DNA of 64,000 nucleotides from Ramlibacter cellulosilyticus (lineage in GTDB: Bacteria > Pseudomonadota > Gammaproteobacteria > Burkholderiales > Burkholderiaceae_C): NCBI RefSeq assembly GCF_014297465.1, contig NZ_JACORT010000006.1, positions 248,001 through 312,000 on the forward strand, given 5' to 3'. Both the position numbers and the translations under genes were made by a program. The notes beneath the pieces are model-generated. The model was not told the DNA's origin. It did no database searches and saw only the letters and a program-made list of their open reading frames with translations. Shown here piece by piece: positions 21,465-30,744 of the stretch; position 1 is the first letter of the stretch, and every line of letters starts with the position of its first letter.

Positions 21465-22469
21465 ATGAGTTCCAACACCTCCCTCACCCGCTACCTCGTC
21501 GAGCAGCAGCGCACGCACGGGCACATCCCCGGCCAGCTGCGCCTGCTGATCGAAGTGGTGGCCCGCGCCTGCAAGCGCATCAGCCATGCCGTGAACAAGG
21601 GCGCGCTCGGCGACGTGCTGGGCACCGCCGGCACGGGCAACGTGCAGGGCGAGATCCAGAAGAAGCTGGACATCATCGCCAACGAGGTGCTGATCGAGGC
21701 GAACGAATGGGGCGGCCACCTCGCCGGCATGGCCAGCGAGGAGATGGAAGGCATCTACGTGGTGCCCAACCGCTTCCCCAAGGGCGAATACCTGCTGCTG
21801 TTCGATCCGCTGGACGGCTCCTCCAACATCGACGTCAACGTGAGCATCGGCACGATCTTCAGCGTGCTGCGCATGCCCGAGGACGACCGCGGCGTGGACG
21901 AAGGCGACTTCCTGCAGTGCGGCCGCAAGCAGGTGGCCGCCGGCTACTGCATCTACGGCCCGCAGACCACGCTGGTGCTGACCGTCGGCGACGGCGTCGC
22001 GATGTTCACGCTGGACCGCGAACAGGGCTCCTTCGTGCTGACGCAGGAGGACGTGCGCATTCCGGAGGACACGAAGGAATTCGCTATCAACATGTCGAAC
22101 ATGCGCCACTGGGACGCCCCCGTGAAGCGCTACATCGACGAGTGCCTGGCCGGCAAGGAAGGCCCGCGCGGCAAGGACTTCAACATGCGCTGGGTCGCCT
22201 CGATGGTGGCCGACGTGCACCGCATCCTCACGCGCGGCGGCATCTTCATGTACCCCTGGGACAAGCGCGAGCCGGACAAGCCGGGCAAGCTGCGCCTGAT
22301 GTACGAAGCCAACCCGATGTCGTGGCTGGTGGAGCAGGCGGGCGGCGCGGCCACCAACGGCAGGGAGAAGATCCTCGACATCCAGCCGAAGAAGCTGCAC
22401 GAGCGGGTGTCGGTGATTCTCGGCTCGAAGAACGAAGTGGAGCGCGTCACTTCGTACCACCAGCAGTAG
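21465..22469 (+). CDS. fbp: class I fructose-1,6-bisphosphatase
   Basis: Gluconeogenic phosphatase converting fructose-1,6-bisphosphate to fructose-6-phosphate, 334 residues. Metal and substrate motifs are visible: [35 protein letters not shown] and [20 protein letters not shown]. It starts 9 bp after pepN and is probably cotranscribed. The TAG stop is the first base triplet of a TAGGCTGGGTT repeat. Confidence 0.97.
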   Translation: MSSNTSLTRYLVEQQRTHGHIPGQLRLLIEVVARACKRISHAVNKGALGDVLGTAGTGNVQGEIQKKLDIIANEVLIEANEWGGHLAGMASEEMEGIYVVPNRFPKGEYLLLFDPLDGSSNIDVNVSIGTIFSVLRMPEDDRGVDEGDFLQCGRKQVAAGYCIYGPQTTLVLTVGDGVAMFTLDREQGSFVLTQEDVRIPEDTKEFAINMSNMRHWDAPVKRYIDECLAGKEGPRGKDFNMRWVASMVADVHRILTRGGIFMYPWDKREPDKPGKLRLMYEANPMSWLVEQAGGAATNGREKILDIQPKKLHERVSVILGSKNEVERVTSYHQQ

Positions 22470-22594
22470 GCTGGGTTTCGCGCGGAACCGTCGGCCGGGC
22501 TTCGCGCCGGAGCGTAGGCTGGGTTTCGCGCCAGCGAACCCCAGCGCTTTCGCGCAAACCGCTGGGGTGCGCGTGCGCGCAACCCAGCCTACGT
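22466..22594. repeat. TAGGCTGGGTT-type palindromic repeat cluster between convergent genes
   Basis: GTAGGCTGGGTTTCGCGC occurs at 22466 and again at 22514, and the inverse GCGCAACCCAGCCTACG closes the block at about 22578-22594. It fills the space between fbp (plus) and the TctC-type gene (minus), provides the fbp stop codon, and can fold into a hairpin on either strand, so it probably acts as a two-way terminator. Confidence 0.8.
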
Positions 22595-23565
22595 CACTCC
22601 GGCTGGATGTTGTTCCGCCGGATGAACTCCCCCCAGTGCTGCCGCTCCTTGCGCAGCTCCGCCGCGAATTCCTCCGGCGTGTCGTGCACCGGGATCAGCG
22701 CCTGCTGCTCCAGCCGCTGCACCACCGCCGGATTGCGCATGGCCTTGCCGACTTCCTCGCCGAGCCGCTTCACGATGGCCGGCGGCACCTTCGCGGGCGC
22801 CATCACGCTGAACGACGTCCACGCCCGCACGCCGGGGTAGCCGGCGTCGCCCAGCGTGGGCACGTTCGGCAGCAGCGGCGTCTTCTGGTTCACCGCGAGC
22901 GCGACGACCTTGCCGGCCTTGATGTGCTGGTCGATCGACGCCAGGTCCGTGAACATGAACTGCAGCCTTCCGCTCAGGAGGTCCTGGTACGCCGGCGCCA
23001 CGCCCTTGTACGGCACGTGCGTGAACCTCGCGCCGGTGGCGTCCTCGATCATGCGCACGCCGACGTACACGGGGCTGCCCACGCCGGCGGAGCCGTAGAA
23101 GAACTTGCCCGGCTCGCGCTTGCCGGCGTCCACCAGGTCCTTCAGCGTCTTCCATCCGGTGGCCGGGGAAGCCACCACCACCATCGGCGCCATGACGCCG
23201 CGCGTCACCGGCGCGAGGTCGCGCTCGATGTCGAAAGGCATCGTCTTGAGCAGCACCGGGTTGATGCCCAGCGAGGAGTTGGAGGCGACGAGGATCGTGT
23301 AGCCGTCGGGCTCCGCCTTCGCCGCGATGTCGGCGCCGATGTTGCCGCTGGCGCCGGGCTTGTTGTCCACGACGAAGGACTGGCCCGTCTGTTCGGTCAG
23401 CGCCTGCGCCAGGATGCGCCCGAAGGCGTCCGTGCCGCCGCCCGGCGACGAAGGCACGATCACGCGCACGGGTCGTGCCGGCCAGGCGGCTTGCGCGAAC
23501 GCGCCCGCGAAGGGTGCCAGCAGGATGCCGCCCAGGACGGTGCGGCGGGGCAGTTGGAAAGCCAT
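22594..23565 (-). CDS. Bug/TctC-family periplasmic solute-binding protein
   Basis: 323 residues with an export signal (PRRTVLGGILLAPFAGAFAQA) and the family blocks WPARPVRVIVPSSPGGGTDAFGR, NKPGASGNIGAD and DGYTILVASNSSLG. Such proteins capture carboxylates for tripartite tricarboxylate transporters, but no TctA/TctB membrane gene is in the window, which is common for this expanded family in Burkholderiales. It is the last gene of a three-gene operon with two carbon-catabolism enzymes, so an aromatic or hydroxy acid ligand is likely (inference). Confidence 0.92.
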   Translation of the reverse strand: MAFQLPRRTVLGGILLAPFAGAFAQAAWPARPVRVIVPSSPGGGTDAFGRILAQALTEQTGQSFVVDNKPGASGNIGADIAAKAEPDGYTILVASNSSLGINPVLLKTMPFDIERDLAPVTRGVMAPMVVVASPATGWKTLKDLVDAGKREPGKFFYGSAGVGSPVYVGVRMIEDATGARFTHVPYKGVAPAYQDLLSGRLQFMFTDLASIDQHIKAGKVVALAVNQKTPLLPNVPTLGDAGYPGVRAWTSFSVMAPAKVPPAIVKRLGEEVGKAMRNPAVVQRLEQQALIPVHDTPEEFAAELRKERQHWGEFIRRNNIQPE

Positions 23566-23590
23566 GGTGTCTCCTCCTCGTTCGTGTCGT

Positions 23591-24313
23591 TCAGAGCCCG
23601 CGGCGCTGGCGGGCCGCTTCCTTCCACAGCGCCCAGGGCCGCTCCACCTGCCCTTCGGTGCTGGCCATCGCGGCCACCGCTTCGCCGTCCGTGAGGTATT
23701 CGGGGTCCCCGAGCTGCAGTGCCTGCATCTGCAGCTTCGCGTTCACTTCCGCGTACACCGCGCGGTAGACCACCAGCTTCAGCGACGGTGCGACGGTCGT
23801 GGAGCCGTGCCCGCGCATCAGCACGAAGCTGGCCGAGCCGAGCGTGTCCGCCAGGGCGCGGCCGAGGCGGTCGTCGCGCACCAGGAGGTCGCTCGCATCG
23901 CCCGCCGTGTCGCGGATCTCGAACAGCGGCGCGCCCGCGCCGAGGAAGCCGCTCATGTGGCACACGGGCCGCAGGCGCGCCCGCCGCGACACGGAGAACG
24001 GCACCACGGAGGGCGAGTGACTGTGCACGACCGCCATCACGTCGGGGCGCGCGCGGTAGATCGCGCCGTGGATGAAGCGCTCCAGGTACACGCGACGGTC
24101 GCCAGCATCGAGCGGCGTGCCGTCGAGGGCGAACTGCAGGATGTCCTCCCGGCGCACCTGGCCCGGCGCCATGTTGCGCGCGAGCAGGAAGCGGTCGGGC
24201 GCGCCGGGGTGGCGCACGCTCACGTGGCCGAAGGCATCCAGCACGCCTTCGTCGAGGAGGATGTGGTTGGCGGCGACGAGGTCGTCGACCAGGGCGGGAT
24301 CGGGTGCGGTCAT
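23591..24313 (-). CDS. class II aldolase/adducin-family protein
   Basis: 240 residues. Zinc ligands of the family are seen in VVHSHSPSVV and in MRGHGSTT; the acidic catalytic residue is probably in the N-terminal half. The family includes fuculose-phosphate aldolase and some aromatic decarboxylases such as 3,4-dihydroxyphthalate decarboxylase. Its place, 1 bp downstream of a 4,5-dihydroxyphthalate-decarboxylase-like gene, makes a decarboxylase role as likely as an aldolase role. ATG at 24313. Confidence 0.85.
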   Translation of the reverse strand: MTAPDPALVDDLVAANHILLDEGVLDAFGHVSVRHPGAPDRFLLARNMAPGQVRREDILQFALDGTPLDAGDRRVYLERFIHGAIYRARPDVMAVVHSHSPSVVPFSVSRRARLRPVCHMSGFLGAGAPLFEIRDTAGDASDLLVRDDRLGRALADTLGSASFVLMRGHGSTTVAPSLKLVVYRAVYAEVNAKLQMQALQLGDPEYLTDGEAVAAMASTEGQVERPWALWKEAARQRRGL

Positions 24314-24314
24314 G

Positions 24315-25301
24315 TCAGATCTTGGCCATTTCGTACGTGGTGGGCGCGAACAGCTCCTCGAGCTGCACCTTGCGGGCGGACAGGCCCTGGTCGTGGTGGT
24401 GCGCCAGGAAGGCTTCGAGCGTGACCCGGTTGTCCTCCACGCCGTAAGGCCAGTAGTCGCGGCCCATGAGCTGCTGCGTGGCGGCCAGCAGCTCCTCCAG
24501 GAAGGGCAGCGAAGCCTTGGGCGCGGAGGGGTCGGCCAGGCGCTCCAGCGCGATCGCCTTGGCGGCCTCGAAGGCCTTGTAGACGGCGACCGGCAGCCAG
24601 CGGTGGCGCTCCACCAGCTCGCGGCGGATGCCCACGACGTGCATGATCGGGAAGATGCGCGTGCGGCGGTAGTAGTCCTCCGCGGCCGCGGTGGGGTCGG
24701 CGTAGAACCAGCCCACCTGCGGGTTGCGGCCGAAGCACGACGGCGCCCGCGGGCCCACGAAGGCGTCGAGGTCGCCGCGATCGAGCATGGCCGCCAGCGT
24801 GTCGCCTTCCGGCGCTTCCTCGATGCGCACGCCGGGTGGCAGCTGGATGCGCAGCTTCTCGGCGCGGCCGGGCGTCTCGATGCCGCCGCGCACCCACGTC
24901 ACCTCGGAAGGAAGGATCCCGTGGTCCTCCTTCAGCAGGGAGCGCGCCCAGACGTTGGCCGTGAGCTGGTACTCCGGGATGCCCACGCGCTTGCCGCGCA
25001 GGTCCGCCGGCGTGCGCACCCGGTCGCGGCGCACGTAGATGGCCGTGTGGCGGAAGGCGCGCGACAGGAACACCGGGACGGCCACGTAAGGGCAGTCGCC
25101 CTGGGACACCTTCAGCGTGTAGCTGGAAAGCGAAAGTTCGCCGATGTCGAACTCGGTGCCCCGGAAAGCCCGGAAAAAGGCCTCCTCCGGCGACATGGTC
25201 ATGAAGACGGGGTCCACCCCGTCGATGCGCACGCTGCCATCCAGCAGCGCGCGGGTGCGGTCGTAGTCGCCCATGGCGACCGACAAGGCGAGTCTCTGCA
25301 A
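24315..25301 (-). CDS. 4,5-dihydroxyphthalate decarboxylase-like protein
   Basis: 328 residues resembling Pht5-type decarboxylases, which share the fold of ABC substrate-binding proteins (LALSVAMGDYDRTRALLDG, EEAFFRAFRGTEFDIGELSLSSY, LRGKRVGIPEYQLTANVWARS). No signal peptide is present, so a cytosolic enzyme is favoured over a binding protein. The start is a TTG at 25301, supported by GGGAGCAGGA about 5-12 nt upstream. First gene of the operon with the aldolase-family and TctC-type genes. Exact substrate unknown. Confidence 0.82.
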   Translation of the reverse strand: MQRLALSVAMGDYDRTRALLDGSVRIDGVDPVFMTMSPEEAFFRAFRGTEFDIGELSLSSYTLKVSQGDCPYVAVPVFLSRAFRHTAIYVRRDRVRTPADLRGKRVGIPEYQLTANVWARSLLKEDHGILPSEVTWVRGGIETPGRAEKLRIQLPPGVRIEEAPEGDTLAAMLDRGDLDAFVGPRAPSCFGRNPQVGWFYADPTAAAEDYYRRTRIFPIMHVVGIRRELVERHRWLPVAVYKAFEAAKAIALERLADPSAPKASLPFLEELLAATQQLMGRDYWPYGVEDNRVTLEAFLAHHHDQGLSARKVQLEELFAPTTYEMAKI

Positions 25302-25375
25302 AATCCTGCTCCCTTTCTGGCGCCGGATTCTGACGGCAGCGCAACAGCCCGTCCATCCGGTCCAACCACATGCCC

Positions 25376-25381
25376 TATAAT
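25376..25381 (+). promoter_or_regulatory. -10 box of the tRNA-Thr promoter
   Basis: A perfect TATAAT lies 11 bp before the first base of the tRNA. No good -35 hexamer is seen at the expected distance. Confidence 0.7.
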
Positions 25382-25391
25382 GGCAGGCTTC

Positions 25392-25467
25392 GCCGGAGTA
25401 GCTCAGTCGGTAGAGCAGCTCATTCGTAATGAGAAGGTCGGGGGTTCGATTCCTCTCTCCGGCACCA
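25392..25467 (+). tRNA. tRNA-Thr (anticodon CGT)
   Basis: A 76-nt cloverleaf: acceptor stem GCCGGAG pairs with CTCCGGC, D-loop AGCTCAGTCGGTAGAGC, anticodon stem with CGT at 25425-25427, T-loop GGTTCGATTCC, and an encoded CCA at 25465-25467. The CGT anticodon reads the ACG threonine codon, which is frequent in this GC-rich genome. Confidence 0.97.
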
Positions 25468-25477
25468 GAAAAGCAGG

Positions 25478-25516
25478 CCCCTTGTAGATCAACGATTTAC
25501 AAGGGGTCTTGTCTTT
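25478..25516 (+). terminator. rho-independent terminator after tRNA-Thr
   Basis: CCCCTTGTA (25478-25486) pairs with TACAAGGGG (25498-25506), giving a 9-bp stem followed by TCTTGTCTTT. It begins 11 bp after the tRNA 3' end. Confidence 0.8.
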
Positions 25517-25538
25517 GGAGGGTTCACCAGGAGAAGCA

Positions 25539-26561
25539 ATGGACTACCGCCGTCTCGGCCGCTCCGGCCTGAAGGTTTCGCCCCTCTGCCTCGGGGCCAT
25601 GATGTTCGGCGACCAGGCCGACGAAGCCGCGTCGCGCGGCATCATCGCCGCGGCCCGCGAAGCCGGCGTGAACTTCATCGACACCGCGGACGCCTACGTG
25701 GGTGGCCATTCCGAGCGGATCGTCGGGAAGGCCGTGCAGGCCGAGCGGGACCGCTGGGTCGTCGCCACCAAGGTGGGCTACCTGCCCGACCCGCTGCTCG
25801 CCACGCCGCCGGACCTCTCGCGCAAGAACCTGTTCCGCGCGGTGGACCAGAGCCTGCGGCGGCTGGACACCGACTACATCGACATCTACTACCTGCACCG
25901 CGACGACCGCACGACGGCGCTGGAAGAAACGGTGCATGCGCTGGCGGACCTCGTGCGGCAGGGCCGCATCCGCCATTTCGGCGTGTCGAACTTCTCCGCG
26001 TGGCGCATCGCCGAAGTCGTGCGCCTGTGCGACGAAGCCGGCATCGACCGCCCGGTGGCCTGCCAGCCGCTGTACAACGCGATGAACCGCACGGCGGAAG
26101 CGGAGCTGCTGCCCGCCTGCACCTACTACGGCATCGGCGTGGTCCCGTACAGCCCGCTCGCGCGCGGCGTGCTCACGGGCAAGTACGCGAGCCTCGACCA
26201 GCTGCCCGAAGGCAGCCGCGCGGCGCGCAAGGACAAGCGCATCCTGCAGACGGAGCTGCGCGGCGAGTCCGTGGCGCTGGCGCAGGAGGTGAAGAAGCAT
26301 GCCGAGGCGAGCGACAGCACCGCGGCGCACTTCGCGCTCAAGTGGGTCCTGGACAGCGCCGCCGTCACGTCGGTGATCTGCGGCCCGCGCACGCTGGAGC
26401 AGTGGCAGGACTACGTGGCGGCCTTGCAGGAAGCGCCTTTCACGGCGGAAGACGAAGCGCTTGTGGACCGCCTGGTGCCCGCAGGTCACCCTTCCACGCC
26501 GGGCTACACGGACCCCAACTATCCGGTGCTGGGGCGGCTGCCGCGCAGCAAGCGCGGCTGA
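25539..26561 (+). CDS. aldo/keto reductase
   Basis: 340 residues of the AKR superfamily (YajO/PhdA-like, cytosolic, NADPH dependent). Tetrad: Asp and Tyr in FIDTADAYVGGHSE, Lys in VVATKVGYL and His in YLHRDDR; the NADP site is near VTSVICGPRTLEQW. AGGAG lies 6 nt upstream of the ATG at 25539, so the longer frame starting at 25509 is rejected. It is a different subgroup from the Tas-like enzyme at 1639. Substrate unknown. Confidence 0.92.
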   Translation: MDYRRLGRSGLKVSPLCLGAMMFGDQADEAASRGIIAAAREAGVNFIDTADAYVGGHSERIVGKAVQAERDRWVVATKVGYLPDPLLATPPDLSRKNLFRAVDQSLRRLDTDYIDIYYLHRDDRTTALEETVHALADLVRQGRIRHFGVSNFSAWRIAEVVRLCDEAGIDRPVACQPLYNAMNRTAEAELLPACTYYGIGVVPYSPLARGVLTGKYASLDQLPEGSRAARKDKRILQTELRGESVALAQEVKKHAEASDSTAAHFALKWVLDSAAVTSVICGPRTLEQWQDYVAALQEAPFTAEDEALVDRLVPAGHPSTPGYTDPNYPVLGRLPRSKRG

Positions 26562-26565
26562 AGGA

Positions 26566-27552
26566 TCACTTCTTCGCCATCGCCGCCGAGGCGAGCTCGT
26601 AGGACCGCAAGCGCGCGTCCTGGTCGAACACCTGGCAGGTCACCATGAGCTCGTCGGCCTCCGTGCGTTCCACGAAGGCCTCGATCTGCCGCTGCACGCT
26701 GCTGCCGGAGCCGATCGCGGTGCAGGCGAGCACTTCGTCCAGCATCGCGCGGATGCCCGAAGGCAGCGATTCCAGGTAGCCGGGGACCGGCGGCTGCAGC
26801 TTGCCGGGGCGGCCGGTGCGCAGGTTGACGAAGGCCTGCTGCATCGAGCTGGCGAGCAGCGCCGCCTCCTCGTCGCTGTCGGCCGCGAACACGTTGTAGC
26901 CCAGCATGACGTACGGCTTCGCCAGGGACTCCGAAGGGCGGAACGTGGCCCGGTACAGCTCGATGGCCTGCATCATCTGCCCCGGCGCGAAGTGGGAAGC
27001 GAACGCGTAAGGCAGCCCCAGCATCGCCGCGAGCTGCGCGCCGAAGAGGCTGGACCCCAGGATCCAGACCGGCACCTTCGCGCCCCGTCCCGGCACGGCC
27101 TGCACCTGCTGCCGCGGCGCGTCGGACATCAGGTCCATCAGTTCGACGACGTCGCGCGGGAATTCGTCGGGATCGGTCTGCAGGTTGCGGCGCAGCGCAC
27201 GGGCGGTGGTCTGGTCCGAACCCGGCGCGCGGCCGAGGCCGAGGTCGATGCGGCCGGGGTACAGCGCTTCGAGCGTGCCGAACTGCTCCGCAATCACCAG
27301 CGGGGAGTGGTTCGGCAGCATGATGCCGCCGGCGCCGACGCGGATGCTGCGCGTCGCACCCGCGACGTGGCCGATGAGGACGGAGGTGGCGGCACTCGCG
27401 ATGCCGGGCATGCCGTGGTGTTCCGCGAGCCAGAAACGGCGGTAGCCGAGCCGCTCGGCATGCTGCGCCAGCGCCACGGTGTTGCGGAAGGACTGGGCGG
27501 CATCGCTGCCTTCCAGGATGGGCGAGAGATCGAGGACGGAAAGGGGGACCAT
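26566..27552 (-). CDS. LLM-class flavin-dependent oxidoreductase (luciferase-like)
   Basis: 328 residues. It begins [20 protein letters not shown], the usual start of the MsnO8/YhbW-type LLM group, and carries [46 protein letters not shown] and [13 protein letters not shown]. Predicted FMN-dependent monooxygenase or reductase in the cytosol. The ATG at 27552 is preferred to one at 27561; the very long upstream frame is noncoding. Tail-to-tail with the aldo/keto reductase, 4 bp apart. Confidence 0.9.
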   Translation of the reverse strand: MVPLSVLDLSPILEGSDAAQSFRNTVALAQHAERLGYRRFWLAEHHGMPGIASAATSVLIGHVAGATRSIRVGAGGIMLPNHSPLVIAEQFGTLEALYPGRIDLGLGRAPGSDQTTARALRRNLQTDPDEFPRDVVELMDLMSDAPRQQVQAVPGRGAKVPVWILGSSLFGAQLAAMLGLPYAFASHFAPGQMMQAIELYRATFRPSESLAKPYVMLGYNVFAADSDEEAALLASSMQQAFVNLRTGRPGKLQPPVPGYLESLPSGIRAMLDEVLACTAIGSGSSVQRQIEAFVERTEADELMVTCQVFDQDARLRSYELASAAMAKK

Positions 27553-27692
27553 CCCGTGCATTTTGGGGCGGCCGCGGCCGTGGCAAGGTACCGGCAGCGT
27601 ACCCGGGTTGTCACCATCCCCCCCGCCGCGGGTGGGAAGCGGCCCACCTAGGCTGCCGTACGGTCGCTCCCTAAGCACGAGAGGAGACGTCC

Positions 27693-28838
27693 ATGTTGGG
27701 AACCCGCCGCCAAGACCAGCCAGCCCTGCTCGCCCGCCGCAGCCTCCTGGCCGCGGCATGCGCGCTGCCTTTCGCGCGCGCGCGCGCAGCCGCGCCGGCA
27801 CCGATCCGCATCGGCCAGTGCCTGCCGCTCACCGGGCCGCTGGGACCGGTGGTGCGGCCGATCGCCGAGGGGCAGAAGCTGATGATCGATGCCGTGAATG
27901 CGCAGGGCGGCGTGCACGGCGCGCCCGTGGAACTCGTCACGCTGGACGACGCCGCCCAGCCCGCGCGCACCGCGGAACTCACGCAGAAGCTGCTGGACGA
28001 GGGCGTCGCGAGCCTGTTCGGCTATGCATTCGTCCCGGGCCTCGTGCGCACGCTGCCCCTGCTGGACGAACGCCGCGTGCCGCTCCTGGGCATCTACAAC
28101 GGCGCGGACATCGTGCGCAAGGAGCCGCACCCCTGGCTGTTCACCACCACGGCGAGCCTGCGCGACGAGATCGCCGCGATGGTGCGCACGCTGGCGACGC
28201 TCAACACGCGCAAGCTCGCGGTCGCCTACCAGAACAACGAGCTCGGGCGCTTCATGCTGCCCCAGATCGATGCCGTCGCCGCGGAGCACCAGGTAGCGCT
28301 GGCGGCCAAGGTGGCGGTGGAGCCCGATGGTTCCAACGCACTCGCCGCGACGGCGGCCGTGGCGAAGGCGGAGCCGCAGGCCGTGCTGCTGCTCGCGGGC
28401 GGCGCCGCGGTGCTGGGCTTCATGAAGGCGCTGCCCCCGGGCGCCCGCGTTCCCGTCTATGCGCTGTCGCTCGCCGGGACGTCGGCGCTGCTGGAGCAAC
28501 TGGGTCCGGTGGCGCGCGGCATGGCGTTCACGCAGGTCGTGCCGTACCCCATGCGGCAGGTGACGCCCCTTACGCGCAGGTTCGGCGCGGCGGTGAGCGC
28601 CGCGGGCCTCGCGCCGACCTACGACCGCATGTGGGGCTACCTGAATGCGTCCGTGCTGGTGGAAGTGCTGCGCCGCGCCGGGCCGAAGCCGACCGCCGCA
28701 GCGGTGCAGGCGACGCTGGAGAAGCTGCCGGACCTGGACCTCGGCGGCTACCGCCTCGCCTGGGGCGAGCACCGGCGCCACGGGTCCAGCTTCGTGGAGA
28801 TCACGATGGTGGACGCGGGCGGCAAGTTCATCCGCTGA
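27693..28838 (+). CDS. branched-chain amino-acid-type ABC transporter substrate-binding protein
   Basis: 381 residues of the Peripla_BP_6 (LivJ-like) family. An N-terminal export signal containing a double arginine ([21 protein letters not shown]) precedes [19 protein letters not shown] and the fold typical of type 1 periplasmic receptors. GAGGAG lies upstream of the ATG. No ABC permease or ATPase is adjacent, so it is an orphan binding protein; ligand unknown. Confidence 0.88.
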   Translation: MLGTRRQDQPALLARRSLLAAACALPFARARAAAPAPIRIGQCLPLTGPLGPVVRPIAEGQKLMIDAVNAQGGVHGAPVELVTLDDAAQPARTAELTQKLLDEGVASLFGYAFVPGLVRTLPLLDERRVPLLGIYNGADIVRKEPHPWLFTTTASLRDEIAAMVRTLATLNTRKLAVAYQNNELGRFMLPQIDAVAAEHQVALAAKVAVEPDGSNALAATAAVAKAEPQAVLLLAGGAAVLGFMKALPPGARVPVYALSLAGTSALLEQLGPVARGMAFTQVVPYPMRQVTPLTRRFGAAVSAAGLAPTYDRMWGYLNASVLVEVLRRAGPKPTAAAVQATLEKLPDLDLGGYRLAWGEHRRHGSSFVEITMVDAGGKFIR

Positions 28839-28844
28839 CGCGGA

Positions 28845-29765
28845 TCAGGCGAAGGGCGGGATGCGCGGCTCGAGGGCGATGCCCAGGGGCGCGAGTTCGC
28901 AGGCCGGTCGCTCCGCGGCTTCGGCGGCTTCGGCCGCGGCGGCCTGCCGCGCGGGGATCGCTTCGGTCCACGTGCGCACGTCGTCGGGCGTCATCGTGCT
29001 GACCGGCGTCAGGCGCCCGTCCACGTAGCCGAGGTTCTCCACGTCGTGCAGGTACTGCTCGCGCGACAGCAGCGTGCCGCCGCAGATGCGCAGGTCTTCC
29101 TCGGGCGGGTGCTGCGTCTCGTCCGCGAGCTTGCGCATCAGGTGCTGCATCACCCAGGCCGGGATGCGGTCCCGCTCGCCGGGGTAGATGAAGCCGAACA
29201 GCGTGAGGTGCGCGAGCAGCACGCGCCAGTGCGGGCCGAAGCGCTCCACGAGCCGGTCCCAGTCGATGCGTTCGGCGTTCGCCTGGATCGTGTGCGCCAC
29301 GTCGGCGCCGTCGTAGCGCTCGCGTTCCATGATGAAGGACTTGGACAGCAGCCCGTCTTCCATGTTCGCCACGCGCACCGGCACGCCGAGGATCTCGGCC
29401 TGCGCGTTGTCGTGGAACCAGGCGTCGTCCACCGGGGTGAGGCCGTTGCCCGAGTTGAAGATCAGGTCGATGAAGTCCTCGCCCGCGTAGACCTTGGCGA
29501 GCCAGTGCGGGTAAGGCATCTCGTTGCGCCAGCCTTCGGCCTGCATGAGCGCGGCCACGCGGTCATAGTCCTCGCGGCGGATGAACAGGTCGAGGTCCTT
29601 GGTGGAACGCCGGATGCCGGTGAAGCAGGCGTGCGCGAAGGCGCCGCCCACGAGGAAGGGCACGTCGGCGTCCACCAGCACGCGCAGCGCGCGGCGATAG
29701 AACTCCGCCGTGAGGGGGGCGACCTCTTCCTCCAGCGACGGTGCGAGCGGGATGGTGGAACACAT
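28845..29765 (-). CDS. nucleotidyltransferase-like protein
   Basis: 306 residues. FLVGGAFAHACFTGIRRSTKDLDLFIRREDYDR has the GG...H...T.D.D pattern of the minimal nucleotidyltransferase (AbiEii/MNT-like) fold, with the two aspartates that bind metal. The remainder has no named domain that I recognise. No toxin-antitoxin partner is adjacent, so a toxin role is not supported. ATG at 29765 chosen because the family core starts about 30 residues later; the frame upstream is not conserved-looking. Confidence 0.72.
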   Translation of the reverse strand: MCSTIPLAPSLEEEVAPLTAEFYRRALRVLVDADVPFLVGGAFAHACFTGIRRSTKDLDLFIRREDYDRVAALMQAEGWRNEMPYPHWLAKVYAGEDFIDLIFNSGNGLTPVDDAWFHDNAQAEILGVPVRVANMEDGLLSKSFIMERERYDGADVAHTIQANAERIDWDRLVERFGPHWRVLLAHLTLFGFIYPGERDRIPAWVMQHLMRKLADETQHPPEEDLRICGGTLLSREQYLHDVENLGYVDGRLTPVSTMTPDDVRTWTEAIPARQAAAAEAAEAAERPACELAPLGIALEPRIPPFA

Positions 29766-29916
29766 GCGTCCCACATTACGCAAAGGTGCTCTTCCTTCAT
29801 CTCGGCCGACGCGCCATCGGGGAGGGACAGGGAACCTCACGCAACGTCAGTACCGGCCTACACGCGTCAGCCCCGTGTCGCGGCAGTATGGCGGACGTCT
29901 CATCCGGAAAGTTTCC

Positions 29917-30744
29917 ATGGCCAAGTCCGCCAGCACCGTCCGTTTCGCCGCCGTCGGCGACCTCCACGTCACCAAGGATGCGGGGGGGACACTGCGCGCG
30001 CTGTTCGCGCAGGCCGCGGAGGCGGCGGACGCCTTGCTTCTTTGCGGCGACCTCACGGACTACGGCACGGCCGAAGAAGCGCACGTGCTCGCCGAAGAGC
30101 TGTCGGTGGTGAAGGTTCCCATCGTCGCGGTGCTGGGCAACCACGACTTCGAGTCGGGCACGCCGGAGGTCGTGGTGGAAGCACTCACCAAGGCCGGCGT
30201 GCGCGTGCTCGATGGCGAAGCCTGCGAGATCGAGGGCGTGGGCATCGCCGGCATCAAGGGCTTCGCCGGCGGGTTCGGCCGCGGCTCGCTCGGCGCGTGG
30301 GGCGAGCCCGCGATCAAGATGTTCGTGCAGGAGGCGCTGCACGAGGCGATGAAGCTCGAATCCGCGCTCGCCAAGCTGCGCACCCCGCGCAAGATCGCGC
30401 TGCTGCACTACTCGCCCATTGCCGGAACCGTGGCGGGGGAACCGGTGGAGATCTTCCCCTTCCTCGGCAGCAGCCGCCTCGAGGAACCCCTGCTGCGCTA
30501 CCCCGTCGATGCCGTGTTCCACGGGCACGCGCACCGCGGCACGCTGGAAGCGAAGACCATCAACGGCGTGCCGGTGTTCAATGTCGCCCGGCCGCTGCTG
30601 CTGCGCAGCCGTCCGGACGAGCCGGCGTTCCGTCTCTTCGAGCTCGCGCGCGAAGCGCCGGAAGCCACGCCGCCCGCGTCCGCGCATGCGCAGCACGCCC
30701 CGACGCCGACGGTGGTGCAGCCCGCCGCATCGGCTAACGCGTAG
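29917..30744 (+). CDS. calcineurin-like metallophosphoesterase
   Basis: 275 residues. Five metal-binding blocks are in order: AVGDLHV, LLCGDLTDYG, VLGNHDFES, ALLHYSP and FHGHAHRG. It should hydrolyse phosphomono- or diesters with two divalent metals in the cytosol. GGAAAG precedes the ATG at 29917. The C-terminal 25 residues are Ala/Pro-rich and probably disordered. Its end overlaps the convergent cytochrome gene by 11 bp. Confidence 0.9.
   Translation: MAKSASTVRFAAVGDLHVTKDAGGTLRALFAQAAEAADALLLCGDLTDYGTAEEAHVLAEELSVVKVPIVAVLGNHDFESGTPEVVVEALTKAGVRVLDGEACEIEGVGIAGIKGFAGGFGRGSLGAWGEPAIKMFVQEALHEAMKLESALAKLRTPRKIALLHYSPIAGTVAGEPVEIFPFLGSSRLEEPLLRYPVDAVFHGHAHRGTLEAKTINGVPVFNVARPLLLRSRPDEPAFRLFELAREAPEATPPASAHAQHAPTPTVVQPAASANA

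Noticed and set aside
25392-25516. tRNA-Thr 3' end as an integration site of a genomic island
   Set aside because: No integrase gene follows and no second copy of the tRNA 3' end is seen; the following inverted repeat is a terminator.
28845-29765. AbiEii-type toxin of a toxin-antitoxin pair
   Set aside because: The nucleotidyltransferase motif is there but no antitoxin gene is adjacent.
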